This document shows, piece by piece, positions 10,873 through 23,839 of a stretch of DNA of 64,000 nt. Position numbers and translations under genes: made by a program. Location: assembly GCA_030568195.1 (NCBI GenBank), contig JAJLTO010000001.1:868001-932000 (forward strand). The letters are read 5' to 3'. The notes beneath the pieces were generated by a model that saw nothing but the letters and a program-made list of their open reading frames with translations, did no database searches and was not told where the DNA came from. Origin of the DNA: Dipodascopsis uninucleata var. uninucleata. Lineage: Eukaryota; Ascomycota; Lipomycetes; Lipomycetales; Lipomycetaceae. Numbering within the stretch: the first letter of the stretch is position 1; every line of letters begins with the position of its first letter.

Positions 10873-12860
10873 ATGTATGTTGAGTTCATCTTTCAGAACT
10901 TCTAATAGGGATTTAAAATTGTTTAATTTGGATGTTTTCTAATCTTTTTTACATAGGTCACGGGTACGAGGACCGTAAGTAACACTCAAGGATGCTACTC
11001 TATCATTTATTTGTAGTTGATTGCTGGTAAATCAAGTCTAACATGTGATATCCAGAAATTCTGCGTTGACTGAGTTCTTGAGAGTAAGTTTAATGGATAT
11101 GTACAGTGCTGATTTGAAGCATTTGGTGGTGATAAGTTCAATAATGTTAATATGAGCCCCCAGGAACGAGGAATAGATGCTTTAGCCATAAGGCGACGAT
11201 ATGAGGAAACCCAAAATGGGACACTAGAGGAGGAGACAGAGAGCTCTACGGTAGAACTCTCTGTTCAGCAGAATGTCCGACGCGAGATCGAAGAGCAAAT
11301 TCGCTCCCGTAGAAAATCCAAAAAGAAGAGAAGCCAGGATTCAGACGATGAAGCAGAGTTTCTAGCCAGAATTACTTCAACGCGGCCTAATCCTGGCCAA
11401 ATTGATTTTTGTGCTGAATGTGGAACGAGATTTACTGTAACTACATATACGAAGTCGGCTCGTGATAGTAATGGTTTACTCTGTCACTCTTGCGGAAGCA
11501 AGTATGCAGAAGAAGAAAAGCAAAAGAAAAAGACACTGGCTGTTTCTCGTAAGCGAAAGAAATCAGTAGCTGCAGCTCTCCTAGATAGACAAGATTTTGT
11601 TGTTCCTAAACTTCAAGATCTTTGTATTAGAGTGATTGCAAAGTATATCGATGAAGTTGAAATGCTAGGTGATATTGGCGACCTAAATTTTGACAGAATT
11701 GCTAGAATTTTATCGAAGAACCGTTCGCTGAAGGACAATACTATTAAGCTATTTCTTTCACCTGAAGTCAGGTCTCTCAGATTCTGGGATTGTTCTAGTA
11801 AGTTTTGAGAACTTATATTTATAGCTAAGGTCTAACGTGTTGTTACAGATCTATCTGCCGATAGTTTTAAAATGATTGCAGCATTTTGCCCCAACATTGA
11901 ATCTTTGAATTTAACTATGTGTGGTCAGCTCACTGATGATGTTCTGGACTACTACGCCGATAAGCTTCCTAAGCTGCATGAACTCACGTTGAATGGTGCC
12001 TTTTTAGTGACGTCGGACTGCTGGGGACGTTTCTTTTTTTCGAGAGGGATACAGTTGAGAAAGCTTTCTGTATCCAATACGTTGAGATTCAATGGAAAAT
12101 CAATGGAAGCTCTTGTAGAAACTACTGGTAATAGTTTAGAGGAGCTGAGCATAAATCAACTAGGTTCTTTAACTGAGTCAGATCTAAAGCATCTGTGGAA
12201 ACTTACAAGGCTTACCTCGCTTGAACTTAATAATTTACCGGACGCAGTTACTGACGAAGCTCTGATTCCTATCATAAAAGGAGTTGGTCGTCAACTTATT
12301 ACATTATCTCTTGATAATGCAGTAAAGCTTACGGATGCTTTTTTAGTTGAAGGTATACGCCCGTACTGCAGTAATTTACAGAACTTGTCTCTTTATCTTG
12401 ACCAATGTTTTACTGACGAAGGCTTTCACAAACTCTTTGAAGGATGGTCTTCAGTCAATGATGGTTTAATTAATGTAAATATCTCGCGATGTACGAATAT
12501 CGGAGATCTAGGTGCGCAAGCTCTAATAAATCATTGCGCCAAGACAATTGTTATTCTCAACTTGAACTCCATTCCTTCATTAACAACTGAAACTATACAG
12601 TTGCTTGCTACTTCGGATTGCGAGTTCCTTTCGCAGCTCGATATCGGCTTTTTGAGGTGTGTTGGTGACGATGAAATAGAACTTATATCGAATGCTTGTA
12701 AATCATTGCAGTTTATTGAGGTACGGATATTTCAAATGATTGATAAGGGATCTATAATACTGACATACTATCTTAGGCTTATGGCTGTATTCGAATTACA
12801 GAGTTCGCAAAGATCCGCGCAGGGGTTAAACTTGTAGGAAGGCAGAGTGACTCTTTATAA
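10873..12860 (+). CDS. RAD7: Nucleotide-excision repair protein Rad7/Rhp7
   Basis: Partner of Rad16 in global-genome repair. It binds UV-damaged chromatin and acts in an E3 ligase with Elongin C. Exons as read: 10873-10874 (AT), 10957-10974, 11056-11083, 11164-11797, 11849-12720 and 12777-12860, for 545 residues. The N-terminus MSRVRGPNSALTEFLRERG is the conserved Rad7 start, but its codons lie in three tiny exons and the ATG itself is interrupted by an intron. A basic acidic-mixed linker is followed by two CxxC pairs (CAEC, CHSC), then leucine-rich repeats to the C-terminus. The last intron (12721-12776) is needed to reach the conserved end AYGCIRITEF...VGRQSDSL. Reading straight through instead gives an unrelated tail. 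RAD7 converges on PRP39. Confidence 0.93.
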
Positions 12861-13154
12861 GTATCATTATTATTATGTGTAATTAATGATGGTTAATGAC
12901 TAAATGAAAACGTGTGAATGATAAAGGATAATAAATTAGATAAACTTCATATATTGATATATCATAATAATCGTTTTAGCACGAAACAAATGTCTCTCTC
13001 TGTGAGACTATGATTTGATCCGTCATTTCATATACAAAATTCTATTAACTCAGCCACCAGATTCCTAATTATGGTCCATGACTTTTTATGCCTTAGTTAC
13101 TTCCATTATCATCTATTATACCGTTTAATGCAACATTTGTCTCTGATCTAGACT

Positions 13155-15235
13155 TCACTCTACACCTCCAATGTCCATTGCATATATTAAAGATTCTTCT
13201 ATTGGCTCGATAGGTCTACCATTACGTTTCTTCAGATTCTTATTCGTTGTCTCTTCTTGTCCATCTTCGGCCAGTCTTCGTTTGTGAGTTCGCTGCACTG
13301 AAAAAGGTCCATTGACTTCAATGTCCAACTGCTGATATTCTTTCATCACTTCAGATCCTCCGCGCTCTAAGAGGTAAACCATATATATGTGTGAGAGATC
13401 TTTGACAACATTTGGTGGTAGCCTCGCCCGCTCTCGGATATCTTTGTGAATTTTGGAGATATATTTGTGTCTCTCAGGCTCTCTTTCTGCGCTAGACTGT
13501 ATAGCTATTTCAAATTGAAGGTAATTTATCCAAAAATACCGAGAATCAAGGTATTTTTCTGTATTCTCTTCAAACAACTTGCGGGCTCTTTCTGGAGACC
13601 CTACCACCATCCACAATAATCTAGCCCATTCTGCTATCAGAGCACCTTTACAGTAAACGTCACAAGAGTTTGATTGTATAGCATTTTTGTAGACGTTGAT
13701 AGCAGCATCGCAACCAGTTACTCGCCTCTCCATATTTGCATATGCAATGATAGTTTCTATATTTCCAGGTGTCTCTAGAAGTATAGCGTCATAAATATCG
13801 CGAGATAATTCGTGATCACATTTCGATTCCTCGAAATGTGCGTACCCAACTCTGATGGCCAATCGACCAGCAGGAACAAAAAGTGAACATGCACGTCTAT
13901 ATACATTTCGTATTTCTTCTGAATAGCAGCCTTGTCCTGATAACCATCGTATATATCGTAGCCAGAATTCATCATATAGAGCCGTAGATACCAAACACTT
14001 CTCATACAGGTATCTTATCCTGGTTTGGTCGCCCTCAACCTCTTCAAAGTCGAGATACTTTCTCCAATAGATGAGTTCTGTCTCTTCTAAAGGCTTCACA
14101 TGGAAATAAGGTCGTTTTATCTGTTAATTTTCTGTTAGAAAGTTCAGAATTTCAAATATATAACAATGAGCGCTTACCTCTGCTTCGAATGGCCATCTCA
14201 AGGTGGTTTCATGTTGAACTTTTGCATAAATCTGAGCATATATACTATGAATCTTTATCCTGAGGTCTCTTTCTAAATCATACTCTGTTTTCTTATTGCC
14301 TTCTACAAGAGTATCTCTTTTCAATTGAACTAACACTTCAGCGGAGACAAGCTCTTCGACTGGTCGGACTGCGGCCACTTGGTTGAACTTTTCAAAAAAA
14401 CGAGCATATTGGTGTAGCGGTATATGTACTAGCCTTTGCAGGATCTTACAAACCAACTGCGGGTGATCCAAGCGTTCTTCGAATTCAATATATTTATCCC
14501 AGAATGGATGAGAGAGAAAATCAAGACCTATGAAGTTGGCGGCCATCTCAAAGAGACTTCAACGGCGTGACGTAAGCAGTTAGCCAACTAGAGTTCTCAG
14601 CATCTAACGAAGCAACGATAGTACATCAGAAGTTCAGCTACATACTCTCTAATCCTGTCTTCATCCGGACAGGTTTCCATCTTGAAACTACAATAGCAGG
14701 TCCATAATTCTACCGAGTTGGGAATTCCAGCTATTGCTCGTTCGTAGATCTGTAGTTTGTTACAAAGGATGCGTTAAATCAGGTACGGAATTACTAGTAA
14801 TATAAATCACACTTCAGCTCAACAACTTACTAGCTCACACACGTCTGAGCCTCCAATGGCAAATTCTATGTCGGCGTATCGCTTCCAATATCCAAACAAT
14901 AAAGGAAATCTTGCTAAGAACGAATCAAATACTGCCCTAAACTTTTCGATGACTTCAGGCCTGGAGTTCCTACCAATTCCCCCATCCAGACTCTCTGTTG
15001 CATGCACTAAATTTTCCCAATTTTCGAAATTATCTGGATCTAGAGCCTATATCAATCAAATCAGTACTTTAGATTCCTTGTCCCTTTAATCACCTCAAGA
15101 TGCACATGGCTTTCTGAAATAAACGGCACATCATCTGTAATGATCTGTCATGCATACCACCAAGCTATTAAGTGAATCCCAATCCTGCTCCTTCAAACCA
15201 CTATTTTGAACAGTTTCTCCATAGTGGGAGGCCAT
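13155..15235 (-). CDS. PRP39: U1 snRNP component Prp39
   Basis: Helical-repeat (HAT) protein of the U1 snRNP needed for 5' splice-site recognition. Five exons on the minus strand: 15235-15158, 15046-14831, 14749-14646, 14556-14178 and 14120-13155, giving 580 residues. Joins restore conserved stretches: SLNSLV|ALDPDNFENW, VCEL|IYERAI, RIR|DLFEMA...LDFLSHPFWDKY and FEAE|IKRPYFHVKPLEE. HAT repeats with W..Y and R..YERA signatures run through most of the length, and the tail is basic (KNLKKRNGR). The first intron (15047-15157) could be cut in two around a 20-nt piece, but that breaks the frame. The start at 15235 is 268 bp from the ADE8 start, so the two share a divergent promoter region. Confidence 0.93.
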
Positions 15236-15502
15236 ATCGACTAGAAGGAGCTTACTCTAATTGAATGATTTCTCTGTTGCGAAACTTCAAAATGCTCTGT
15301 ATGTAATCGTTGCTGAATTTAACTAATTTTATTCATGTACGCACACAAAGACAAGTTGAGATGGCGCCGGGAGCGATGAGCCGATTCTGTCAACAAAAAC
15401 TTTTTCTAGTAAACCTCAATACTTCCACTAATATAGTAAAATTTCACTGTTATTTTATCAACTATACTCCACAACAGTTGAAGACGACAATTATCACTCA
15501 CA

Positions 15503-16162
15503 ATGTCTAATAAGCCAAGTATATTAGTGCTGATTTCTGGCAATGGATCTAACTTACAGGCTCTAATTGACTCGTCTAAGGGTCTGATAGCTCCTCATAT
15601 AGACGGAGATATTTGCCTTGTTATCTCATCTTCACCAACAGCTTTTGGACTCACCCGTGCCAGGAATGCGAACATTCCTACTAAAGTACATGATTTACAG
15701 GAATATTATAAGGAAATACCAAAAGACGACAAAGAAAGGCGAAAAGCTGCGCGAAAACAGTTTAATGTTGATCTTTCCAAGCTCGTTCTGGAAGCAGAAC
15801 CAGAATTAATTGTCTGCGCGGGATGGATGCTTATCCTTTCACCATCATTCTTAAAGCCTATTTCAGAAGCCAAAATACCCATTATCAATTTACATCCAGC
15901 TTTACCAGGCCAATTTGCTGGTATTAGAGCGATTGAACGTGCATGGGAAGCTGGCCAACGGGGCGAAATCACCAAGGGTGGACTTATGATTCATAGAGTA
16001 ATAAAGGAAGTCGATGAGGGAGAGCCACTAGTTGTAAAAGAGCTTGATTTGCGAAAGGATGAGAGTTTGGATAGCTATGAGAAGCGAGTTCACACATCTG
16101 AACACGAAGCTATTGTCGAGGGAACGATCAAAGCTCTACAGGAAATTGCAGACGCGAAGTAA
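15503..16162 (+). CDS. ADE8: Phosphoribosylglycinamide formyltransferase (GART)
   Basis: Third step of de novo purine synthesis: transfers a formyl group from 10-formyl-THF to GAR in the cytosol. An intronless frame of 219 residues, close to the usual 200-215 of stand-alone fungal enzymes. The N-terminal GAR-binding loop SGNGSNLQALID is present. The catalytic Asn and His lie in the motif NLHPALPG, with the folate-site region ending VDEGEP. All three residues of the Asn-His-Asp set appear intact. It is a separate enzyme, not the trifunctional animal type. The S. pombe orthologue is named ade5. It is divergent from PRP39 and convergent with STT4, whose stop codon is about 250 bp away. Confidence 0.96.
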   Translation: MSNKPSILVLISGNGSNLQALIDSSKGLIAPHIDGDICLVISSSPTAFGLTRARNANIPTKVHDLQEYYKEIPKDDKERRKAARKQFNVDLSKLVLEAEPELIVCAGWMLILSPSFLKPISEAKIPIINLHPALPGQFAGIRAIERAWEAGQRGEITKGGLMIHRVIKEVDEGEPLVVKELDLRKDESLDSYEKRVHTSEHEAIVEGTIKALQEIADAK

Positions 16163-16412
16163 CTTTTTCAGAGAGTACAAAGAGAATAGAGATAATCCAA
16201 AGCATATATTTCAATAATGTAAAGAGGATATTGGAAGTTGGTTTACAAAATGGTTCTAATTAATGTAAAATACAAAAGATGATTATTTAATGTTATGTTA
16301 ATATACGGATGCTATTTCATCTTGAGGATCTGTAGTTCACTTGAAAATGCTTAGAAAACTTCAAATTTAACGCTCTTAGATTATTTAAGCAATCAATATA
16401 TGCCCTCACGTT

Positions 16413-19400
16413 TTAATACTATAATTATCATTAGTTAATGCCACAAAGGAATTATAAATCAAGACAAATCTGTGTACTTACAGGAATGCCATTGGTCATC
16501 CTCTGGAACTCGTCATAGCCTTTGGTATAAATACTTTCAGCGCTCTTCTTAATCAATCCTCTCATATAGACTGCTGCTTCTTTATCTGTCTTGTCTAGAA
16601 CGAATCTCTCTCGAAGTTTACGGATAGTGGTTTCGCCTTTAAAACAAGGCAATCCACTTTCAAGCATAGGACGAACACACATGATAATACTTTCTGCGTA
16701 AGGACGACACACCAAGAATGCCTTGATGCATAACTCTTCAAACCAGTGATATGCTTGTGTATCAGAACTACCTCCCATAACTTGAACCATCTCATGGGTG
16801 AGTTTGAACGGAGCAGCTTCGAATTTAACTCCACCAGGAACAATATCAAAACAGAAACCAAAGTCAATATGTAAGATGTGACCTTGATCATCATACATAA
16901 TATTACCATTATGACGATCCTTAAACTGGAGAAGATATGACACAACTGAATATGCAGCTAAGCTTTGAACAAAATTGTTACGGGCTTTCTGAAACAAAAT
17001 TGAGTCTTCACTACCATGTTTGCTTATGAAATATTCATAAAGACCATTTACTGCTTCTCTACCAAGCATATCTCGAGAAATAGAGTTTGGCAAGACATCA
17101 ATGACACCGCAGCCAGGAGCAGTAGCGATAACTCTATAAGGAAACAAGAAAAGATCTAGTCCCGAGGCATTAAATATACTTCTAAAAAGAGCAATCAACT
17201 GAAGGGCGAGCATATCTTGTCGGCAATCGTCTCCCACCTTGAAAATTGCACTCAGCCATTTATCAACAGTCTCCACCACAGTATTCTCAGTATCATCTTC
17301 CCCATCCATTCGAACTGTATTGACAGTCTTGATGGTTTGACGGATCTTGAACGTTGCCATAAATGGTGCTTTGGCATGACTTTGCAAAGGTCTTCCCGAT
17401 TTTCTGTCAATCCCAATAACCTCACCGCTAGGATTACTTGGTAAGTAAACACCTACGTCCACATTAATCTTCTTCATTTCTTCGTCAATCTTCAGCTTCT
17501 TCTCTGCCTTTGTTTTCTTTATATAAGGTTTAAGTTTTGCGGAAATAGAGGTCACTTCTTTGAAAAATGCAAACTCGCGTTCATAGAATGGTTTATCCTC
17601 ATCGTTAAACATGCTGATCATGGAATCCTCGACCCGATCGAGGGTGGGCTTCAAAGGATCTGGGATTGTAGAATCTTCATCTTTATATGCGTTGGATTTC
17701 ATATTCCAGATGATCTGATGAGCAAACAATTGACTTAGTTGTGCAGTCTCTAGGATATATCGCTCAATATATCTTAGATTGTCATGACGTAGCATCTGCA
17801 CAATCTGAGGAACATAGAAGAAAGTAACATCAACATTATGGCTCTCCAACGACCTCATTGCGTATTGAAGTATTAAAATATTCTTACTGAACTCAGGTAA
17901 GAACAAGTTAATAGCTTCAATTGGGCTTGCTGGCGTCCAGAATTGTAAGTACCTCAGCTCTGGAGATGTGTCTGATGATACTTTAGAGCCAATAAGGTAT
18001 GAAAGTGCATCACTGACGTGAACAACTTTAGACGTATCAGCTATCATTAGTTGACGAAGTTGTGTATCAACTTCTGGATTCTTAAATCTCTTCGCATAGT
18101 AAACTGACAGAGCAGGGTCAACCTGCCATGCGACTATAGCCATAGTAGTAGATGGCTCGAAAGACTTCTTAGGGATAATAGCCTTCAATTGACGATATGG
18201 CACGAATTGTAATGGATCAAGCCAGATAGACATTGCATATACTTCACTATCCAGAAACTGTAGAAGAAGATCTTGCTTTGCATCAATGAATAGTGCTTTC
18301 TCTGGCCCTTTGATTGTAAGACTTTTGACCAGTTCAAACACTTCCAATAAAAGGCGGAACTCAGACTTCAATTGCAATCTATTTCCTCCAAATGGGTATT
18401 CTGCCGGTTTTGCAAACCAAGTTAAAGCAGCCGTAAGAGTTAAGTTCTTAAGGAAGGTACATCGCTGAGAGGACAAGCTGTTGTAGCCATCAAGTAGTTG
18501 AAGGGAAAAAAGTATAATGGAGAATCTCGTCTCTCTTGATAGAGGATGCATACTTGCATTCTTCATATTTATCAAAGCAATCCGTACAGAACGCTCGAAC
18601 ATTTCGAATACATGTCCGCTTTGAAATTTGGATGAATGAAAATGACTTATAAGCATATTAATAATGTATAAATGAGGCGCAAAGTTGCTTATAGCAATGC
18701 GTGCATCATGTGCAATTTCCTCTTTACTCGACGGTGAATACTCCATTTTGCAGTTCAGGATAGGATCTAAATCGTATGCTCTAGAATACAATCCCTCTGA
18801 ACGACGAATGCTGTACTCGAATCTAAATAGTATCTCGCCTAATAGTCGAGACTGAAGTTGAGATGCCTCATTAAGAATCCAAAGCCAGAGCGAAACACCA
18901 AGTTTAATCGACTGCTTGGAAAAAATCATGAATGGAATAGAGACGACATACTTCATCAGAGAAGCGGACATTTTTTGATTTTTAAGAGAAAAGGATGCTG
19001 CCCGTAATAGTGTCTCTCGTAGCTCTGCAATAGAGACATACTTTTTTTGTTCTATCTTCTCTTGCATGTTTTCCAAAATCATTTTGAGGTTATTAAACTC
19101 TTTTGATGGATACTCACTGTCAGATTCATCATACGATTCTACTCCTCTATATACTTGTCTCCACGTATATTGAGAAAGAAAATCTGACACGGTATCAGGG
19201 AATGTATCACCTCTTCTTTCAATTGACGACAACTTGTTGTCAGTAAAAGGTATTCTACCTCCCATTTCGACTGCAAATGATCTTCCAAGTGCAATGTGTC
19301 CAAAGGCTCGGAAATCATCCATTTGCGACAAATATGTTTGCAAGAGACCCTTCATATCTAAGGGTGTACTATCAATTGCGAGCTGTACCCAAATTCTTGC

Positions 19401-22374
19401 CTTTTCATGAAGATGTCTCAGCGTAGAGCGCCTCTGAGAATAAGAATCAGAAAGCTCAAGACGGATTTTCGCCTTTGACGAGGTAAATACTGATCTTGGG
19501 GAATATTGATCAGTGTCTTCATCAAGGCAACTGTTCCACATAAGAGTCAATAATTCAAGAAGTGTAAATAAACTTTCACGGTTACACAAAGCAGTAGGAA
19601 CTCTTTCTACAATACGTTGTGTGCAATTAATAGCAGCTGTTGAAACACTTTTGATACGATGACAACAGAATATAAGTAACTCGCGCAGTTGACCAGATAT
19701 ATTAGCACCAGCAGGCACTTCTGACTTAGTCAAAACGCGACCTAAATATATTCTGATGACTTCATTAACAATACTCATCATAAACTTCGAGGTCTCTCCA
19801 GATTTCAAACTAGGATCAACGAAGTAGACAAGAATTTTCGAGCAACTACCTGCGCTCGCTCTAAGAGACTCAAGTAAGAGCGTAGCAGATAGGAAAATCA
19901 GCTTAGGATAAGGCAATGTTCGTAACTCAAAAGATGTTGATTCAAAGGCTGTTGACAATTGCTGGCGCTGCTCAGAAACATTGTGATGAGAAGAACCGCG
20001 GCGCAAAACTGTATTGATTTCCATGTCACTTTCGAATTGGTTAGAAGAGCTTTCAGCTATCAGTGGCGGGGAATTCCATGCAATGGCTTCCAAATCATCC
20101 TTAAACTTTTTAGACCATTCTGAGTCTCTCGAGTAACCATGGACTACCATGTTAAACCATGCATTACGGAAAGCTGTCAGCAGACTTTGATCTTCGGTAA
20201 CAAATGGCGTATCACCCACTGGGGGGAGCAATTTAGCCAACGGCTGCAGTAATAGACTTATCTCTTCAGCTGCTACAGTAATTTCTTGATGTGGTCTGTG
20301 ATGTTCGAGCTCCATAACATCACCTTTGCTGACAATTCCGTCTAAAAGGTCGCGTATAAATAGCTCATAATATGGATGAGTAGGGGGGAGTTTCTTTGCA
20401 ACTCGAAATCTAGCATCCAAAATTGCTTCTTTCATCTTTGTATCACCATTTGCAACAGCTTCAGCACAGAGCCTAGAATATAATTTAAGAACAGTCTTGA
20501 AATCACGATCAATTCCAGTTAAACTGAGACCAGAAAGACCGATAACTATAACTCTATCTATGAAGGCATTGACTCTACCGATCTTCTGCATAAGTACACT
20601 TATTGCCAACGCAGTAATCTTAGCATCCTCATAATGTTCAACAATTTCTGCCATTCCATGTATAACGTTCTCAAGTATAATATTATTTTCCTCTTCGCTG
20701 CCAGAGAGTAAACTGATATTACTACCCATACTAGTAATTCTTTCTAAACCAGTGTATCTAGATCTTACAGATGGAGGGCCATGAGGACTTGCTCTATCTG
20801 GGACTCCCACGAGAATATTTGACAACGTGTAGAGAGTAGATATTACTGCATCTTCGGAAAGAAATTGCAATGCATATGCAACACATACAGTGCCCGACTC
20901 GATAATTTCTTTAGTTGCATTATACCTGACAATAAGTCTAGGGAATATTCTCGTCAGCGACGATCCAATATCAGGATTTAATCTGCATAAAAGTGCCATT
21001 ATCTTGAATAACGTAGTAACTAATACTTGATCTACGAGCTGGTCTTCATTTAATAGTGTACTTTCTATAATTGCAATCATGTCAGACGAACTATACATAT
21101 CAAGTAAAGTCGAAAAACATAAGATCTCCATAGCTGACGCCTTGATCGCGAAGACAGTAGATATTAATTTGTCGTTTGAATATTCCATATATTCGACACT
21201 ATCTTCGATATTTTTAATTGTATCCAGCGCAATTTCAGTACAAAGCTGAAGTGTCTTCTTCTGGAAATCATCCACGTAAGCATTCATCCGAGTTCCAGAT
21301 ATTAAACATCCCAAAAAAGAAACATATTCTTTTGAATAACCAATTGATCTATCTGTAACAATACGACGACCAACAATATGTCGCAAGGTTTCTATGTAAC
21401 AGAGTCGTAATGGAAGTGAGCCTAGTATTTTATCTGAAGAAGCATATATCTTCTGATATTTTAGCCATAAAGACTCGTTCTCGGAAGACTGTAGAGATGA
21501 GAGACATTCATCGAATCTTGTTGCGAGATCATTCACAAATATATCATTTAACAAACAAAGTAATTTGTACTGATCGCCAGATTCTTCGTGAAAGAAAGGA
21601 CGCGAACAAATCGCCGACATGAAACCGCGAAGCGAGAATATCAAAGGAAATATTATATTGAAGTCATATGGTTCGGCTATAGCGTCAGTACTAGCCTTCA
21701 AATTCAGCATATATTTACACAATAAGTCCATAATCTCTCCTCGGAGATCAGCAAATGATTGACCAATATCTGCAATCGCTACGGTGAGTGCATATGTCAC
21801 ATATTCCCACGGGGAAGGTGTCAGTTCTGTTTTATCATCAGAACATTAGTTATGGTCAGGAAATAGCGATACAAATTCTTTAACTGACCTCTCAATAATG
21901 GTGACGGCACAAATTGCTGCCGAAATATATCGGAATAGTATATTCTAAGCTCCTTCATTAAAGACTTTGCGTGAGCTTCGTCCTTCAATGAGGGTGCTGA
22001 TGCAGCCAACGCTAGTAAGACTTCCAGCTCCCGTGTATTCTATGCCACACAGCATTAATAATCATACTTCCATTATATTCGAAAACGTTATCACCTACAA
22101 TTGGAATACTGTGCATATAACGGTTGCCATTTGGTGTTGTAGTGCTCTTTCTCACTCCACTAATAAAGTACTTCTTATACGAGTTTCCAGTTGATCCCAT
22201 TGACTCGCACAGTTTACGATAGTCATCGCTATCATTTCCAGAAGGACATTTAGCTACATAGCATGCAAGCCTTTCCAACGCTTTCTCTCGCAGAGAAGCT
22301 CGAGAAATTCTTCTCAATGATTAGTAAAGCAAGATTAACCACTGATTCATTAGAACTTACCCAAAATGCTCCAT
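16413..22374 (-). CDS. STT4: Phosphatidylinositol 4-kinase III-alpha Stt4
   Basis: Makes the plasma-membrane pool of PI4P, usually in complex with Efr3 and Ypp1. Exons (minus strand): 22374-22361, 22312-22099, 22039-21889, 21826-16482 and 16418-16413, for 1909 residues. The first exon is 14 nt (ATG GAG CAT TTT GG). Joins give MEHFGRISRASLREKALERLA and LLRELTPSPWEYVTYALTV. The bulk is a helical solenoid. The catalytic domain at the C-terminus has the loop DRHNGNIMYDD and the metal-binding HIDFGF, so activity is expected. The last exon is six nucleotides, TAT TAA, restoring the highly conserved C-terminus FQRMTNGIPY. Without this splice the frame would run on to an aberrant VSTQICLDL. The length fits the family (about 1900). 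Confidence 0.96.
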
Positions 22375-22927
22375 TTCTTGAACTCCTTTGTTTTCGGTCA
22401 GTTGTCACTAAAACCAAATGAATTTTGGGCACTCAAATATCTCAAATATTTTGGTCAGCCAAGTCATGCACTTCAGAAGTTCTATCCAGAACAATCTCAA
22501 TAAATATTTTTAAGATAATAAAATGAGATGGTCGGCCAATACCAGAGGCAATTACTGTGAGTTCAGATATTGTATGCTAGTGATGCGTCTGATCTAGTCG
22601 AAATTACTACTACTGTCCTCTACAACATACTAACACACGAAAACTCAATCAAGTATTCAATAACGCCTATTCATTTATGCACTTTTGTAAGGCTAGAATA
22701 CGATTGTAATCGCATGGCTTAAAAGCATAAACATATATAGGTATATGTAGTCATGAGTCATGTGATAAATCCACTGACCCTAAAAAGTAGAAAAGCAGTC
22801 ACAAAATTAGAATAATTGCACGACCGATGTCCTCACCGCCATAATATTGGTCTCAAAAGCAAGTATATGAAAATTCATATATTGTTTTCTGTCAGATTCG
22901 CATATTCTCAGTTCACATCACGTAACA
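22375..22927. other. Divergent promoter region STT4/RPL36
   Basis: About 550 bp between the STT4 start (minus) and the RPL36 start (plus). No open frame with recognisable similarity was seen. A CATATTGT/TATAGG-type AT-rich segment around 22730-22750 may include promoter elements, but no specific site can be assigned. Confidence 0.45.
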
Positions 22928-23463
22928 ATGGCAACTGAAGAGAAGACAGGTATGTATTATCAGATAGTGTAGTTTTTGACGACTCTTTGTGTCAAGATAT
23001 TAGGAATTCATTTCATATGCATTTTAAATTGAATGCTGACGTTCAAATATTCAGGTCTTATCGTCGGCCTCAACAAGGGTCACAAGGTCACTCCTCATGA
23101 GACTAAGCCTAGAATTTCCCGCAGCAAGGGCAAGATTAGCAAGCGTTCCACTTTTGTTAGAGAGTTGATTCGTGAAGTCGGAGGGTATGTTGAATGTAAA
23201 GGAGGTTTTCTTATCGAACGAATCGAGTTTTTAACATCTTTTAGTCTTGCTCCTTATGAGCGTCGAGTTATTGAGTTGCTTCGTAACAGCAAAGACAAGC
23301 GTGCTCGAAAGTTGGCCAAGAAGAGAGTAAGTTTGATCAACGTTATATATTGATAGTATCTGGAAGATCTAATCATGTTTCAATCTAGCTTGGTACCTTT
23401 GGTCGTGCAAAGAAGAAAGTCGACGATCTCACTCGTGTTATTGCTGAGTCCAGAAGACACTAA
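22928..23463 (+). CDS. RPL36: 60S ribosomal protein eL36
   Basis: Small basic protein of the large ribosomal subunit. Four exons: 22928-22949, 23055-23184, 23245-23326 and 23389-23463, giving 102 residues, the normal size. The first exon encodes only MATEEKT plus one base, the usual ribosomal-protein arrangement of an intron right after the start. Conserved blocks are [38 protein letters not shown] and [14 protein letters not shown], ending RRH. All introns have good donors (GTATGT, GTATGT, GTAAGT). Confidence 0.97.
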
Positions 23464-23839
23464 ATAGTTTTGCATATGTCTACAAAAATTATTTAAATCT
23501 TAGATCAATGTGTTGATTGATTGTAATTATATGCTCAAAATAAAATGGAGAGGCGTGTTTCTATCATCAAAGTTTGGTTCAATACTATATATATATTGCA
23601 ATAACAATCTACAGTTGGATACGTGCTGAGACCAATTTACACAAATTGAAGTTTGTAAAAAGTTAAACGTTTCTACAAGAAATGCATTATCCAATATGTG
23701 ATGAATGTTTGCTTTACTGTAGATTTCACTCGCTGAAAATAAATGGCTTCCAAAGTTGCTGAGTCACTAAGCATTACATTTCTGAAAACTATTATATATG
23801 CACATTATTATAATTATTTCTAAAAAAGACAGGTTGGAT
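23464..23839. other. Convergent 3' spacer RPL36/RIB1
   Basis: About 375 bp between the RPL36 and RIB1 stop codons. It contains AT-rich stretches such as TATATATATT near 23588 that are compatible with two facing polyadenylation regions. Nothing else was recognised. Confidence 0.45.

Noticed and set aside
12777-12837. Rad7 ending at the stop at 12835-12837
   Set aside because: That frame gives an unrelated tail. Splicing 12721-12776 restores the conserved Rad7 C-terminus ending at 12860.
15094-15113. Possible 20-nt internal exon in the first intron of PRP39
   Set aside because: It is bounded by CAG and GTGATT, but including it breaks the frame. A single 111-nt intron gives the expected SLNSLVALDPDNFENW.
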